NCBI RefSeq assembly: GCF_001020985.1
Contig: NZ_CP011542.1
Location: forward strand, 1,240,001 to 1,304,000
Length of the DNA stretch: 64,000 nt
From: Corynebacterium mustelae
Lineage (GTDB): Bacteria > Actinomycetota > Actinomycetes > Mycobacteriales > Mycobacteriaceae
Direction: 5' to 3'
Both the position numbers and the translations under genes were made by a program. The notes below the pieces were generated by a model. It saw only the letters and a list, made by a program, of their open reading frames with translations, had not been told where the DNA came from and made no database searches. This document shows positions 53,650 to 62,388 of this stretch, piece by piece. How positions within the stretch are numbered: the first letter of the stretch is position 1; each line of letters begins with the position of its first letter.

Positions 53650-55041
53650 TTACGTCACCGCAGGGAAACTGAACCCGAACGTAGCACCCAAACCCGGTTC
53701 AGATTTTACCCAAGCGTGACCGCCATGTGCCTCCGCAATGACCCTAACAATCGACAATCCCAGGCCAGCCCCCTTTTTAGGAACCTGGTCAGATTGGGTT
53801 TTTTGTCCCCTCGTGAAGCGACTAAATAAGTTCTGCTGCACCTTAGGGTCGACGCCGGGTCCAAAGTCGCGCACGCTGATACTAATCTGATTGCCCTCAC
53901 GACTGGACTCAATAAGGATGGGCGAGCCATCTGGCGTGTACTTCACCGCATTTCGGGTAAGCTCAAGCACCGCCTCCGTTATTCGTTGCGCATCAAGAAT
54001 CACTACCCCTTCCGCAATCTTCGTCACATGTGCGCGTCCGTCAGAGACAATCTCAGCCTTATCCTCAATGTCGATCATCAGTTCCGACAAATCGCATTGC
54101 GTTAGATGCAAGAACTTCGGTCCATCAGCATCCGCGATCGCCAAAGTGAGTAGGTCATTGACCATTCGGGTCATACGATCAAGTTCACCAGTGCACAAAT
54201 CTATACTGCGGGCACGTTGTTGGGGCGTTGCTGTTTCCAATAACTCTAAATTTCCCCGAATAACTGTAATTGGGGTGCGCAGTTCGTGCCCAGCATCATC
54301 AATAAATTGACGCTGAATCTGGTATGCAGAATCGATACGATCCAGCATGTGATTGAACGTCCTAGCGAGGTCGGCAATTTCGTCATCGCCTGTTATCGGA
54401 ACCCGCGAGGTCAACGATGAATCACTAATCTGGCTAGCGACGTCTCGCAAACTTCTGATGGGGATAATGATCTGATTGGAAATCAACCAGGCGATAATTA
54501 CTGCCAATGCCATAACGACAGCACCCATCACAGACAGATTTTTCGTTTGATTACTCAAATGGCTGTAGGAGACTTTTGTGTCAATCGCCGTAGCAAAATA
54601 ATCTGGCTTTTCCGAATTTGGCGATGTCAGTTCCACCCGGCCCCAATGTATGCCATTGAAAATTCCTGAGTTTGCATGTGAGGTGAAAATCTCATGTAAC
54701 AAGGCAGCCTTGTCGGCTGGTTTGTATGGTGTGGAGATTTGCTGTCGCACCACTTGGTCGCCAATCTGACCGATGAGTAGCTGCTGATCCATCGGAATTT
54801 CTTGACCAAGATAGGCTTCAACCAGTTCCCGGGAGTTATTAAAGCTCCGGGGCGATTCCGTGACGAAGGCTGAAAACTCAGCGATTTCCTGTTCCACTGT
54901 GGTGTTTGCATGTGTGTGAATTTCACCGCGCCGTACGGCGTCAGTTAAATACAAAACTGACGCCAAGGCAGTAAATACAACCAGCAAGATCCAGGCGACG
55001 ATACGAACCCGAATGGAAGAAAACGTTGTAGCGGAGATCAT
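53650..55041 (-). CDS. Sensor histidine kinase with extracellular sensor domain
   Basis: The 463-residue kinase has a first membrane helix at about 13-33, an extracellular sensor of about 135 residues (TVEQEIAEFSAFVTESPRSFN onwards), a second helix near 170-195, a HAMP linker, the HisKA box IDDAGHELRTPITVIRGNL (His near 250), and an ATPase with N-box ELTRNAVKYTPDG, VRDFGPGVDP and KGAGLGLSIVRVIAEAHGG. It pairs with the regulator 25 bp downstream. It starts 8 bp after the stop of the Pro-rich secreted protein. Confidence 0.92.
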   Translation of the reverse strand: MISATTFSSIRVRIVAWILLVVFTALASVLYLTDAVRRGEIHTHANTTVEQEIAEFSAFVTESPRSFNNSRELVEAYLGQEIPMDQQLLIGQIGDQVVRQQISTPYKPADKAALLHEIFTSHANSGIFNGIHWGRVELTSPNSEKPDYFATAIDTKVSYSHLSNQTKNLSVMGAVVMALAVIIAWLISNQIIIPIRSLRDVASQISDSSLTSRVPITGDDEIADLARTFNHMLDRIDSAYQIQRQFIDDAGHELRTPITVIRGNLELLETATPQQRARSIDLCTGELDRMTRMVNDLLTLAIADADGPKFLHLTQCDLSELMIDIEDKAEIVSDGRAHVTKIAEGVVILDAQRITEAVLELTRNAVKYTPDGSPILIESSREGNQISISVRDFGPGVDPKVQQNLFSRFTRGQKTQSDQVPKKGAGLGLSIVRVIAEAHGGHAWVKSEPGLGATFGFSFPAVT

Positions 55042-55049
55042 ATGCAGTG

Positions 55050-55436
55050 CTAATCATCGAACTCGAAGCCACCGAGAACATCATCCAAATCCTCGTAATC
55101 AAGCGGTGCCTGTGGAATCACAATTTCCGGTTGGACCGGGATAGGGATGGGTTGATGGAGGTCAATTATTGGTGCTGGCGGGATCACCGGAGCAACCGGT
55201 TGTACGGGTGCTACATTTGGAACAGTTGCCTCTGGTTCTGCAACAGGCTCAGGGGTAATGTCGACAACTGGGTCAACATCAGACGGCGCGGCATCAGGCA
55301 ATTCAATCGCTGCGGTGGCGGGACCAATCTGGGGTGGCGATTGGGTGTTGGAAAGGGCCTGCCCGGCGAGAGCGACAAAAAACATCAACGCCAAGATACC
55401 CGCCAACGGGGCAAACCGTTTTGCTGTACATAACAT
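55050..55436 (-). CDS. Secreted proline-rich protein in a two-component operon
   Basis: This 128-residue protein has an N-terminal hydrophobic signal or anchor (FAPLAGILALMFFVALAGQAL). The mature chain is almost all Pro, Val, Ile and Ala (PVAPVIPPAPIIDLHQPIPI) and ends in an acidic tail (LDYEDLDDVLGGFEFDD). No domain is recognised; the composition suggests an extended chain across the cell wall. It is first in the operon with the sensor kinase, so an accessory role in signal input is possible. GGAG lies 10 nt before ATG 55436. Confidence 0.75.
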   Translation of the reverse strand: MLCTAKRFAPLAGILALMFFVALAGQALSNTQSPPQIGPATAAIELPDAAPSDVDPVVDITPEPVAEPEATVPNVAPVQPVAPVIPPAPIIDLHQPIPIPVQPEIVIPQAPLDYEDLDDVLGGFEFDD

Positions 55437-55477
55437 AGTCGATACTCCAGATTAGGTTAGGTTAAAACTATCACGAA

Positions 55478-56707
55478 TTAGGCTGCTTGGGGATCCAACC
55501 ATTTACGACGCACCTTGTCTTCGCTGCGCGAAGCAAGAACACTCCCGAGTTGAAGCATTCGAACAGCGCGCTCGGTGGCGTCGACAAGCAATTCCCGACC
55601 GTCACGTACTGCATCCTCAAGTGCCATAGGTACAGTCATGATTGACTGGATCGCTGCGATTCCCACATCATGAACCCGGGGAGCGCCCTTTCCAAGTGAA
55701 CCTGCAATGCCAAGAACTGGCACCCCAGTACGTTGCGCCCGACGGGCGATTTCCGCAGGTACTTTACCATGCGGAGTTTGAAAATCAATTGCTCCCTCTG
55801 CGGTGATTACCAGATCGGCAGCGGCGATCAATGATGAAAGATCCTCATTGGCTGCGCTTGGTAACTCGCCAAGCAAAACATCGAAACGGTTGCGTGCCGA
55901 CGCGCCCACCGCCATAAGTCCAGCGCCTAAACCACCTGACGCACCAGAACCTGGGCCACGCAAATCACGTTCTGGTTTGAATGTTTCTTCCAGCAAATCC
56001 GCCCAATGATCCAACGCAGCGCCCAAATGCCGCACCTGCTGACTAGTTGCCCCCTTTTGCGGGCCGAAAACCTCGGCTACACCTTTGGGACCAGTTAGAA
56101 CATTGTGAATATTGCAAGCAAGCGTGATGGATGCGGTAGCCAATCCAGGGTGGAGTTCGCTGGTGTCGATACTATGAGCGTCGACAAGCGCATCGCCACC
56201 TAATCTGATCGCATTGCCGTCAGCATCAAGGATACGAGCCCCCAACGCCATCAACGCACCCGCCCCGCCATCGGAAGTGCCAGAATCACCACAACCAACC
56301 ACGATCGTAGAAATTCCAGAGTCCAAAATGTCGGCCAGAATTTCACCCACACCAAACGTAGTGGTCGACCCCGGCGACCGTAAATTATGCGGAACCAACG
56401 ATAAACCAGCAGCCTGCGCCATTTCCATGACTGCTACTTTGCGATCAACAAACTCAAGCCACTTCGCTTTAACCTTGGCGCCAACCGGGCCAGTAACCTC
56501 AATCTGGTGCACCCTCGTACCTGGATGAGTAGCAAGGATATCTAAGGTCCCTTCGCCACCATCTGGCACCGGGAAAGAATCAACCCTAACCCCAGGCAAC
56601 ACCCTGCGGATACCTGACGCTATAGCATCGGCCACTTCTACCGCGGACAGGGACTCTTTGAAACCGGAAGGTGCAACAAGAATTCGTTCTGGAAGATACA
56701 TAGTCAT
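55478..56707 (-). CDS. glxK: Glycerate kinase (GlxK type)
   Basis: A 409-residue class I glycerate kinase with RILVAPSGFKESLSAVEVADAIASGIRRVLP, PVPDGGEGTLDIL, VGCGDSGTSDGGAGALMALG and ITAEGAIDFQTPHGKVPAEIARRA. It phosphorylates D-glycerate with ATP to a phosphoglycerate. About 30 C-terminal residues (LGSVLASRSEDKVRRKWLDP) exceed the family norm. AAAGGA precedes ATG 56707. It follows the SLC13-type transporter by 15 bp, which suggests that the transporter imports glycerate or a related acid. Confidence 0.9.
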   Translation of the reverse strand: MTMYLPERILVAPSGFKESLSAVEVADAIASGIRRVLPGVRVDSFPVPDGGEGTLDILATHPGTRVHQIEVTGPVGAKVKAKWLEFVDRKVAVMEMAQAAGLSLVPHNLRSPGSTTTFGVGEILADILDSGISTIVVGCGDSGTSDGGAGALMALGARILDADGNAIRLGGDALVDAHSIDTSELHPGLATASITLACNIHNVLTGPKGVAEVFGPQKGATSQQVRHLGAALDHWADLLEETFKPERDLRGPGSGASGGLGAGLMAVGASARNRFDVLLGELPSAANEDLSSLIAAADLVITAEGAIDFQTPHGKVPAEIARRAQRTGVPVLGIAGSLGKGAPRVHDVGIAAIQSIMTVPMALEDAVRDGRELLVDATERAVRMLQLGSVLASRSEDKVRRKWLDPQAA

Positions 56708-56722
56708 GATAGAAATCCTTTT

Positions 56723-58147
56723 CTATTGGAAGAGATGAAGACCCAACGCGGGCCAAATAACAGTGGAAAAAATAGCTAACAAAATCATGTGGATAGGTGC
56801 CAGCGTCGCAGAGATACGCATCAATTGCGCGTTGGTGAAACTAGGGCGAGACTGGTCCTCGCAATAAAAGATGGTGAGCGGTTTAGCTGAGGATGGCAAC
56901 GTGTGGCAAAAACCAGCCGCAGCCGTCGATAAAAACGCCGCAGCCACCGGGTTAACCCCGCACGCAGGTGCCAACGCAATAACAATAGGAATCAACACAG
57001 CGCTTCGTGCGGACCTCGATTGAATAAACAGATGAGCCGCAGTGGATAGCGCGATAACAATAGCGATAAACATCCACGCCGCATTGCTACCACCGACCAA
57101 TGAAAACACCCCAGATGCCATAGCCTCAGCGGCGCCAGATTCTGATAACGCCTCCGACAAAGCAACTGTTGCAGTCATGAACAAAAGCAACGACCATGGA
57201 ATCTTCTTAATCGCCTGATTAAGGTCAACCGCACCAAAAGACGGCGAGGCTATCAGTAACGCACAGACCACCGCAACCAAAGCAGGCGGAATGGAATGAA
57301 TCGATTCCGTAAACCATAACGCCACAGCAATGAACAAAACCGCTAGTGAACGCTTTTCGCCCAGATTAGATGTTGTGTCAGGGAAATCCTGCGCCCCAAT
57401 CTGAAGTCGTTGCTGTCGCTGCCCTTTCGTGGAAGTAAGAAGCAAAATAACCTCGGCACTCACATGACTGGACACCACGGCGAACGGTAAACCGTAAAGC
57501 ATCCACGCGCTAAAGCCAATCGAACCTAAATCTTGCTCGGAAAGAATCTGATCAGTAATCAGGTGGGCACCAGCGCCAATGAAGCTGGCGACCGCTGAAA
57601 GTAAAACCACACTGGGCATAGCGATGGATAACGTAACAAGCAGCCACCGGTGTTGTGATTCCAAAATAGGAACCAAGGCAAGGAAAACAGGCAGCACCAG
57701 CGCCGCGCGACCCGATGTTGCAGGCACCATAAAGGCGGTACACACCAAAGCAAGGCTAACCAGGTGCACAAGAGTGCGCGGACTAGTTATACCAACGCTT
57801 AACCAAGATGTGACTCGTAGAGCTAGACCGCTGGAGGTTACTGCCGTTGCGATGATGAAGGCGCCGATGAGTAACCAGGTGGTGTCATGCCCTAGCGGTT
57901 CGAAAAAGTCCTCCGCCGATAAAATTCCAAGAACTGCAAGCAGGCTCGCAGCGGCGAGAGCAACATACGTGTCCGGGATAGTGCTAAAAACCCAAAGGAA
58001 GATAGCTCCGATGAATACCGCGAGCGTCAATCTGGCTTCGATGCTCAGGCTAGTCGGGAAGTACAAAACCGCTGCGATTGCAATCAACGCAACAAGCTTT
58101 TCGACGTGCCCACGTAGGCGCCGGTTTTGCGTTGCAAGAGTAGTCAC
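56723..58147 (-). CDS. SLC13/DASS-type anion transporter
   Basis: The 474-residue protein has about 12 membrane helices. Its features (FFEPLGHDTTWLLIGAFIIATAVTSSGLALRV, FMVPATSGRAALVLPVFLALVPILE and a C-terminal AAFLSTAAAGFCHTLPSSAKPLTIFYCED) fit the divalent-anion:Na+ symporter and ArsB/NhaD superfamily, with the two SNT-like loops modified to TSGR and LPSS. Operon with glycerate kinase points to a small hydroxy-acid substrate. The start is GTG 58147 with GGAGG 10 nt upstream. Confidence 0.85.
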   Translation of the reverse strand: MTTLATQNRRLRGHVEKLVALIAIAAVLYFPTSLSIEARLTLAVFIGAIFLWVFSTIPDTYVALAAASLLAVLGILSAEDFFEPLGHDTTWLLIGAFIIATAVTSSGLALRVTSWLSVGITSPRTLVHLVSLALVCTAFMVPATSGRAALVLPVFLALVPILESQHRWLLVTLSIAMPSVVLLSAVASFIGAGAHLITDQILSEQDLGSIGFSAWMLYGLPFAVVSSHVSAEVILLLTSTKGQRQQRLQIGAQDFPDTTSNLGEKRSLAVLFIAVALWFTESIHSIPPALVAVVCALLIASPSFGAVDLNQAIKKIPWSLLLFMTATVALSEALSESGAAEAMASGVFSLVGGSNAAWMFIAIVIALSTAAHLFIQSRSARSAVLIPIVIALAPACGVNPVAAAFLSTAAAGFCHTLPSSAKPLTIFYCEDQSRPSFTNAQLMRISATLAPIHMILLAIFSTVIWPALGLHLFQ

Positions 58148-58390
58148 GGTAGCACCACCTCCTTTCTATGGGTTGAGAATTCCTTCCCTTTCCATTGTGG
58201 AGGCCCTACGTGAAGTACTAATGAACCACTGATGAAAAAGCGTTCATGTAAGAAAGTTATCCACAACCCACCAAAAGTAGCTGAAGATCTATCGTGGTTT
58301 TCCCAGCAAATTGCGAAAATTCCACATTTTTGACTGCACTAATTTGCGCAAAAATTCGCCGTCACGGAAGAAAATGATACAAGTAAAACT

Positions 58391-59548
58391 ATGAAGGCGA
58401 TTTTAGATTCGTTCAAGCAACTGCAGTGCCACGGCGTTGACTTGATGGTAGCTATTCATGCATCCAAAACACCGCATGAACAACTCGCCAATGACTTGCG
58501 GATGACAGTTAAAGAGATAGAGCGGTTGAACTGGCTAGCTATTCAATTTAGTCACATATACCACCGCAAACTAGCGCGCAGTCTAGGGTTGTCAATTAAA
58601 CAACTTGAGTTAATAGCCACTGGTGTTAACAAATGCTCTAACCCGCTAACAAATAAGCTCAAACTGCGGGAAGAGTTCATTAGGGCAGCTGGAACGCTGA
58701 GCACCCAAGAACTAAAAACAACTATCACCATGCGGCTGAAACAACTTAATCGTGGGCACAGCAAGCGCCGCAAATCTACCCTCGGTTGTTCCAATCACCC
58801 CGATCAAGACGGAATGGGGCATCTACACGCTAAACTTCCATTCCCGCTCATCCGGCATATCCACATTGCATTGCACGCAAGAGCTCAGAATATAAGACGC
58901 AATCAACCAAAACTTGCCTACGATGAAGCACTTGCCATGGCTTTTGAGCAATGCTTTAGCGGTTCGAAAAAGGAAGGCATGCTCTACCAACCGGCATTTC
59001 TCTACGCGCTCAATAACGGTGAAATTCTACACGAGGACGGGACCGTAACCACGACGAATGGTTGTCAGGAAAAACTAGAATCCATTCTCAACAACAGACT
59101 TGCCCCCTACGGATACGTGATCGCCTACGCCCTAGATACCCATGGGGTTGCTCAACCAACTGCAACCTACCGGATACAACGCCAACCCGGCGTCGAAAAG
59201 CAAAGTCGTCACGCAACATGGCTCCAACGTTTTCACGCCACCATCGAGAACCCCGTATGCACCCACCCTGACTGTGCCCGTCCCGCAGCCAACTGCGACA
59301 TGCACCATATCACTGCCTGGTCAAATGGCGGACCAACCGTCCTAGACAATCTTGCTCCGCTGTGCCGACCCCACAACGCCCGAAACGACGACAACCCCAA
59401 TCAACACAAAAACGGCAGAATCACACGTGACACAACAACCGGCCGCAAAGGATTCCAATTGCGACCGGATGAACCCATTCGCTACAACCAACACCCCACA
59501 AATCAAAAGTCAGCACGCGAATGGGCCATAGCCGCATTTAGCCAATAA
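58391..59548 (+). CDS. HNH endonuclease domain protein of 13E12/DUF222 type
   Basis: The 385-residue protein has a helical N-terminal part with DUF222-like features (AYDEALAMAFEQCF, YALNNGEILHEDG) and a C-terminal HNH nuclease: CTHPDCARPAANCDMHHITAWSNGGPTVLDNLAPLCRPHNARND. It contains zinc-binding cysteines and the catalytic DMHH. Such genes are multi-copy in Actinobacteria and their role is unclear. It ends with an 11-bp overlap with the convergent membrane-protein gene. The upstream 243 bp contain a lone TTATCCACA. Confidence 0.82.
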   Translation: MKAILDSFKQLQCHGVDLMVAIHASKTPHEQLANDLRMTVKEIERLNWLAIQFSHIYHRKLARSLGLSIKQLELIATGVNKCSNPLTNKLKLREEFIRAAGTLSTQELKTTITMRLKQLNRGHSKRRKSTLGCSNHPDQDGMGHLHAKLPFPLIRHIHIALHARAQNIRRNQPKLAYDEALAMAFEQCFSGSKKEGMLYQPAFLYALNNGEILHEDGTVTTTNGCQEKLESILNNRLAPYGYVIAYALDTHGVAQPTATYRIQRQPGVEKQSRHATWLQRFHATIENPVCTHPDCARPAANCDMHHITAWSNGGPTVLDNLAPLCRPHNARNDDNPNQHKNGRITRDTTTGRKGFQLRPDEPIRYNQHPTNQKSAREWAIAAFSQ

Positions 59549-60017
59549 AGCGCGGCAACATCATCAAAATAAACGTAACCACCCACAGCAAGGAGAAAAT
59601 GCCACCGAACATCGACAACCGGGCTTTAGCCTTTGCCCAATCCCCAATCTGGACTTCATCCGTTTGCTCGTCGGCAGGCAACAAACCCAAAGCCGACATC
59701 ATCTCGCGCTGCTTTGGGGAAATAACAAACAACAGCAATGCCCACGCAACAACAGATAACGCAATCGATGCGTGGAACCTGCCATCAGACCAAAAATCAC
59801 CGGTAAACATCACAGCGAAGCCAAGCAACGGCACCAACAACGACAACATGCCGTACGTCTGAGTCACCCTATACAGCACTGATGCAGCGCCACGAGCGGA
59901 TTCATCTCCACCATGCGCTTTAAGAGCCTGAACCTGAAACATTGACACGGCAATAGTTACCGGCCCCAGAAACAACACCGCAGTCAACACATGCAGCAAA
60001 ACAATGAGAGAACCCAC
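59538..60017 (-). CDS. Four-helix membrane protein, DUF2269-like
   Basis: About 159 residues with four membrane helices: GSLIVLLHVLTAVLFLGPVTIAVS, YGMLSLLVPLLGFAVMF, ASIALSVVAWALLLFVI and SMFGGIFSLLWVVTFILMML. The His in the first helix and the general layout resemble DUF2269-type proteins. I prefer GTG 60017; a TTG at 60059 would add 14 residues (MPLCLFQIGRLGFP) that do not look like the family. Its function is unknown. Confidence 0.7.
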   Translation of the reverse strand: MGSLIVLLHVLTAVLFLGPVTIAVSMFQVQALKAHGGDESARGAASVLYRVTQTYGMLSLLVPLLGFAVMFTGDFWSDGRFHASIALSVVAWALLLFVISPKQREMMSALGLLPADEQTDEVQIGDWAKAKARLSMFGGIFSLLWVVTFILMMLPRFIG

Positions 60018-60063
60018 GGGAAAACCCAACCTTCCAATCTGGAATAAACATAACGGCAATACC

Positions 60064-60693
60064 CTATCGGAAAAGGCATTGCTTTCGCATAATCGTTACA
60101 TCCTCTGTACTTAGGAACAGGCCGTACTTCGCAGCGACCTCTGTTACCCGATTCACATACCAGCACCGGTTGCTTTGTACTGGAGGCAACCAATCTGACG
60201 GCAATAAGTCAGATTTACTCTGGTTCTGTTTCGCGGAAACCGCAACCAGATTTAGGGGGTCGTTTGCAAAGGCAATCCGGGTTTCCTCAGACCACGCAAA
60301 TGCCCCCATGTCCCAGGCGGCTGAAAGCGGAAAAATATGATCCACCTCAATGGGGTCTCCCGGCACAGAACCTGGATCGCTGCTTATCTTAGTGTTGGAA
60401 TACGGGCAAATGCCTGCCACAATCGAGTCGCAGCCGTCAAAATCCCCAACGGTAGTTAGCTGATTGCGCAATACGTCCTGCCGGGTGGAGCAAGAGGTTT
60501 TGGGATTATACGCCCAGCCATTGCCAAATAGCTTTCTGTCATAACCAATGACGGTACTGCGTTGCCCAATCTGAGGAATTTCGGCCAGATTAGGGGAGAG
60601 TCGTCCACCAGGTGGTAGTTCTAAAATTATGAGGATCAACGTGGCACAAATCAGCATGCCCAGAATCGTGTGAAAGGAAAAAGCTTGTCGCAT
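60064..60693 (-). CDS. Secreted or membrane-tethered HNH nuclease family protein (DUF1524-like)
   Basis: The 209-residue protein has an N-terminal membrane or signal helix (HTILGMLICATLILIILEL) and a C-terminal nuclease-like domain: IEVDHIFPLSAAWDMGAFAWSEETRIAFANDPLNLVAVSAKQNQSKSD, with the DHI-x-PLS and N-L-x5-NQ-K motif of DUF1524/HNH proteins. It probably cuts nucleic acid outside the membrane. The ATG at 60693 is the first base triplet of the 3' arm of a terminator hairpin, so expression may be limited. Confidence 0.82.
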   Translation of the reverse strand: MRQAFSFHTILGMLICATLILIILELPPGGRLSPNLAEIPQIGQRSTVIGYDRKLFGNGWAYNPKTSCSTRQDVLRNQLTTVGDFDGCDSIVAGICPYSNTKISSDPGSVPGDPIEVDHIFPLSAAWDMGAFAWSEETRIAFANDPLNLVAVSAKQNQSKSDLLPSDWLPPVQSNRCWYVNRVTEVAAKYGLFLSTEDVTIMRKQCLFR

Positions 60694-60718
60694 ACTCAAT
60701 TAGACTCATGCGACAAGC
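60683..60718 (-). terminator. Terminator of putP overlapping the next start codon
   Basis: GCTTGTCGCAT and ATGCGACAAGC form an 11-bp perfect stem (plus-strand arms 60683-60693 and 60708-60718). On the minus strand the stem is followed by TTTTTCC. The HNH-nuclease ATG is bases 60693-60691. The arm shares GCTTGTCG with the repeated word. Confidence 0.8.
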
Positions 60719-60735
60719 ATTTTGGTTCCATGGTG

Positions 60736-62259
60736 TTAGAAAAGTTCGTGTTGTTCTCGTTCCACAGCCCGATTGAAGGTCTCGGTGATTTCAACGCTGG
60801 GTGGTTTAGTGCTTAAGGAAACGATGACGATAGTTAACGTAGCTGCGATTACTCCGGGCACCATTTCGTATAACGAGTCTCCTAATCTGGAGGAGCCCCA
60901 CGCAAATACAACCACTGCGCCGGTGATCATTCCTGCGAGTGCCCCGGCGGTGTTGAGTCGTCGCCAATAGAGCATAAAGAGCACAAGTGGACCGAAAGCT
61001 GCGCCGAACCCGGCCCAGGCGAAACCTACCAGCCCCAGGATTGAATCTGAGGGGTTGATTGATAATACTCCGGCAATAATTGCGACTAGCACGACTGCTG
61101 TTCGGGAGAGATTGATCATCACTGATTCGCTGGGGTGGTCTTTCTTGAACACTTTGAAGATGTCTTCAATCAGGGAAGTGGATGTAACTAGAAGTTGAGA
61201 GGAAATGGTTGACATGATCGCTGCGAGCACGGCGGTGAGAATCAACCCTCCAATCAGAGGGTGGAACAGTAGCCGACCCATATCGAGGAAGATGGTTTCA
61301 TAGTTTTGCTTGTCGACGATGTCGAAGCCTGGATTTTGGCCAAAGTAAGCTGTGCCCACAATCGCAACGAAAGCGGCGCCAGCAATTGATATCGTCATCC
61401 AGCTGATTCCTACAAGCCGCCCAAAACTGGCGTCGGCTGGCGAACGTAACGCCATAAATCTAATAATGATATGTGGCTGACCAAAATAACCTAATCCCCA
61501 AGCCAGATTACTAATAATCACGAGTAGCGGGATTCCGCTAACGAGCGAGAAATAAGTCGGGTTTCCCACTCCCGAAGTGTACGGCCCGTAGTCGTGCGAT
61601 GGCGCCCACGTCCAAATCGAGGCTGGTGAGTCTAAAGCGATCAGCGCCATGGCAGGGACGATAATCAACGAACAAAACATAATCATTCCTTGCACCGCGT
61701 CGGTGTAAGAAACCGCCAGGAAGCCACCGATGAATGTGTAAGCCACCGTGATGAACGCTACGATGAGCATCCCGTCAATGTATTGACCACCGAACGCTGA
61801 CTCAAAATAATGCCCACCGGCTACCATTCCGGATGAGACATAAAATATGAAAAAGATGACTATAACGACGGAGCTGACCAGCCGCAGTAGCCGAGAATCG
61901 TCCTTGAGGCGATTTTCGAAGAAAGACGGGAGAGTGATTGAATCATCAGCAATTTCACTATAGGCGCGAAGGCGAGGCGCAACCCATTTCCAGTTTGCCC
62001 ATGCTCCGATAATTAAGCCGATGGCGATCCAAAGTTCACTCATTCCAGTTACGAAAAGTGCGCCTGGTAACCCCATAAGCAACCACCCTGACATGTCTGA
62101 CGCGCCAGCCGACATTGCAGCTACAAATGGGTTGAGTCCACGGCCTGCCAGTACATAATCCTCGTATTGGTTGGTCTGGCGGTAGCTCCAGTATCCGATG
62201 GCTAGCATCGTCAACATGTATATGATGATGGCCAAAATGTGCCAGGTTTGGTCAGCCAT
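60736..62259 (-). CDS. putP: Sodium/proline symporter
   Basis: The 507-residue SSS-family symporter has 13 predicted helices. The PutP motifs are YVLAGRGLNPFVAAMSAGASDMSGWLLMGLPGALF in helix 2, SYTDAVQGMIMF and GYFGQPHIIIRFMALRS. It imports L-proline with Na+. GAGG lies 6 nt before ATG 62259. A strong hairpin follows the stop. No putA lies within the window. Confidence 0.93.
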   Translation of the reverse strand: MADQTWHILAIIIYMLTMLAIGYWSYRQTNQYEDYVLAGRGLNPFVAAMSAGASDMSGWLLMGLPGALFVTGMSELWIAIGLIIGAWANWKWVAPRLRAYSEIADDSITLPSFFENRLKDDSRLLRLVSSVVIVIFFIFYVSSGMVAGGHYFESAFGGQYIDGMLIVAFITVAYTFIGGFLAVSYTDAVQGMIMFCSLIIVPAMALIALDSPASIWTWAPSHDYGPYTSGVGNPTYFSLVSGIPLLVIISNLAWGLGYFGQPHIIIRFMALRSPADASFGRLVGISWMTISIAGAAFVAIVGTAYFGQNPGFDIVDKQNYETIFLDMGRLLFHPLIGGLILTAVLAAIMSTISSQLLVTSTSLIEDIFKVFKKDHPSESVMINLSRTAVVLVAIIAGVLSINPSDSILGLVGFAWAGFGAAFGPLVLFMLYWRRLNTAGALAGMITGAVVVFAWGSSRLGDSLYEMVPGVIAATLTIVIVSLSTKPPSVEITETFNRAVEREQHELF

Positions 62260-62388
62260 GTACTACCTCATTTTTTGCTTTTGTGCTGGTCACGGGATTT
62301 CGTCCAGATTACACTGTGGCTGCAGCTTTTGGGGTTTCGTCGAAAGTGTGTTTCTTTGGTGTCAGGGTCTCCTGGTAGAACAGTAGAC

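Noticed and set aside
58257..58265. Perfect DnaA-box-like TTATCCACA in an intergenic region
   Set aside because: It is alone, with no cluster of boxes, no AT-rich unwinding region and no dnaA/dnaN/parB neighbours; another copy lies inside mrp. Not an origin.
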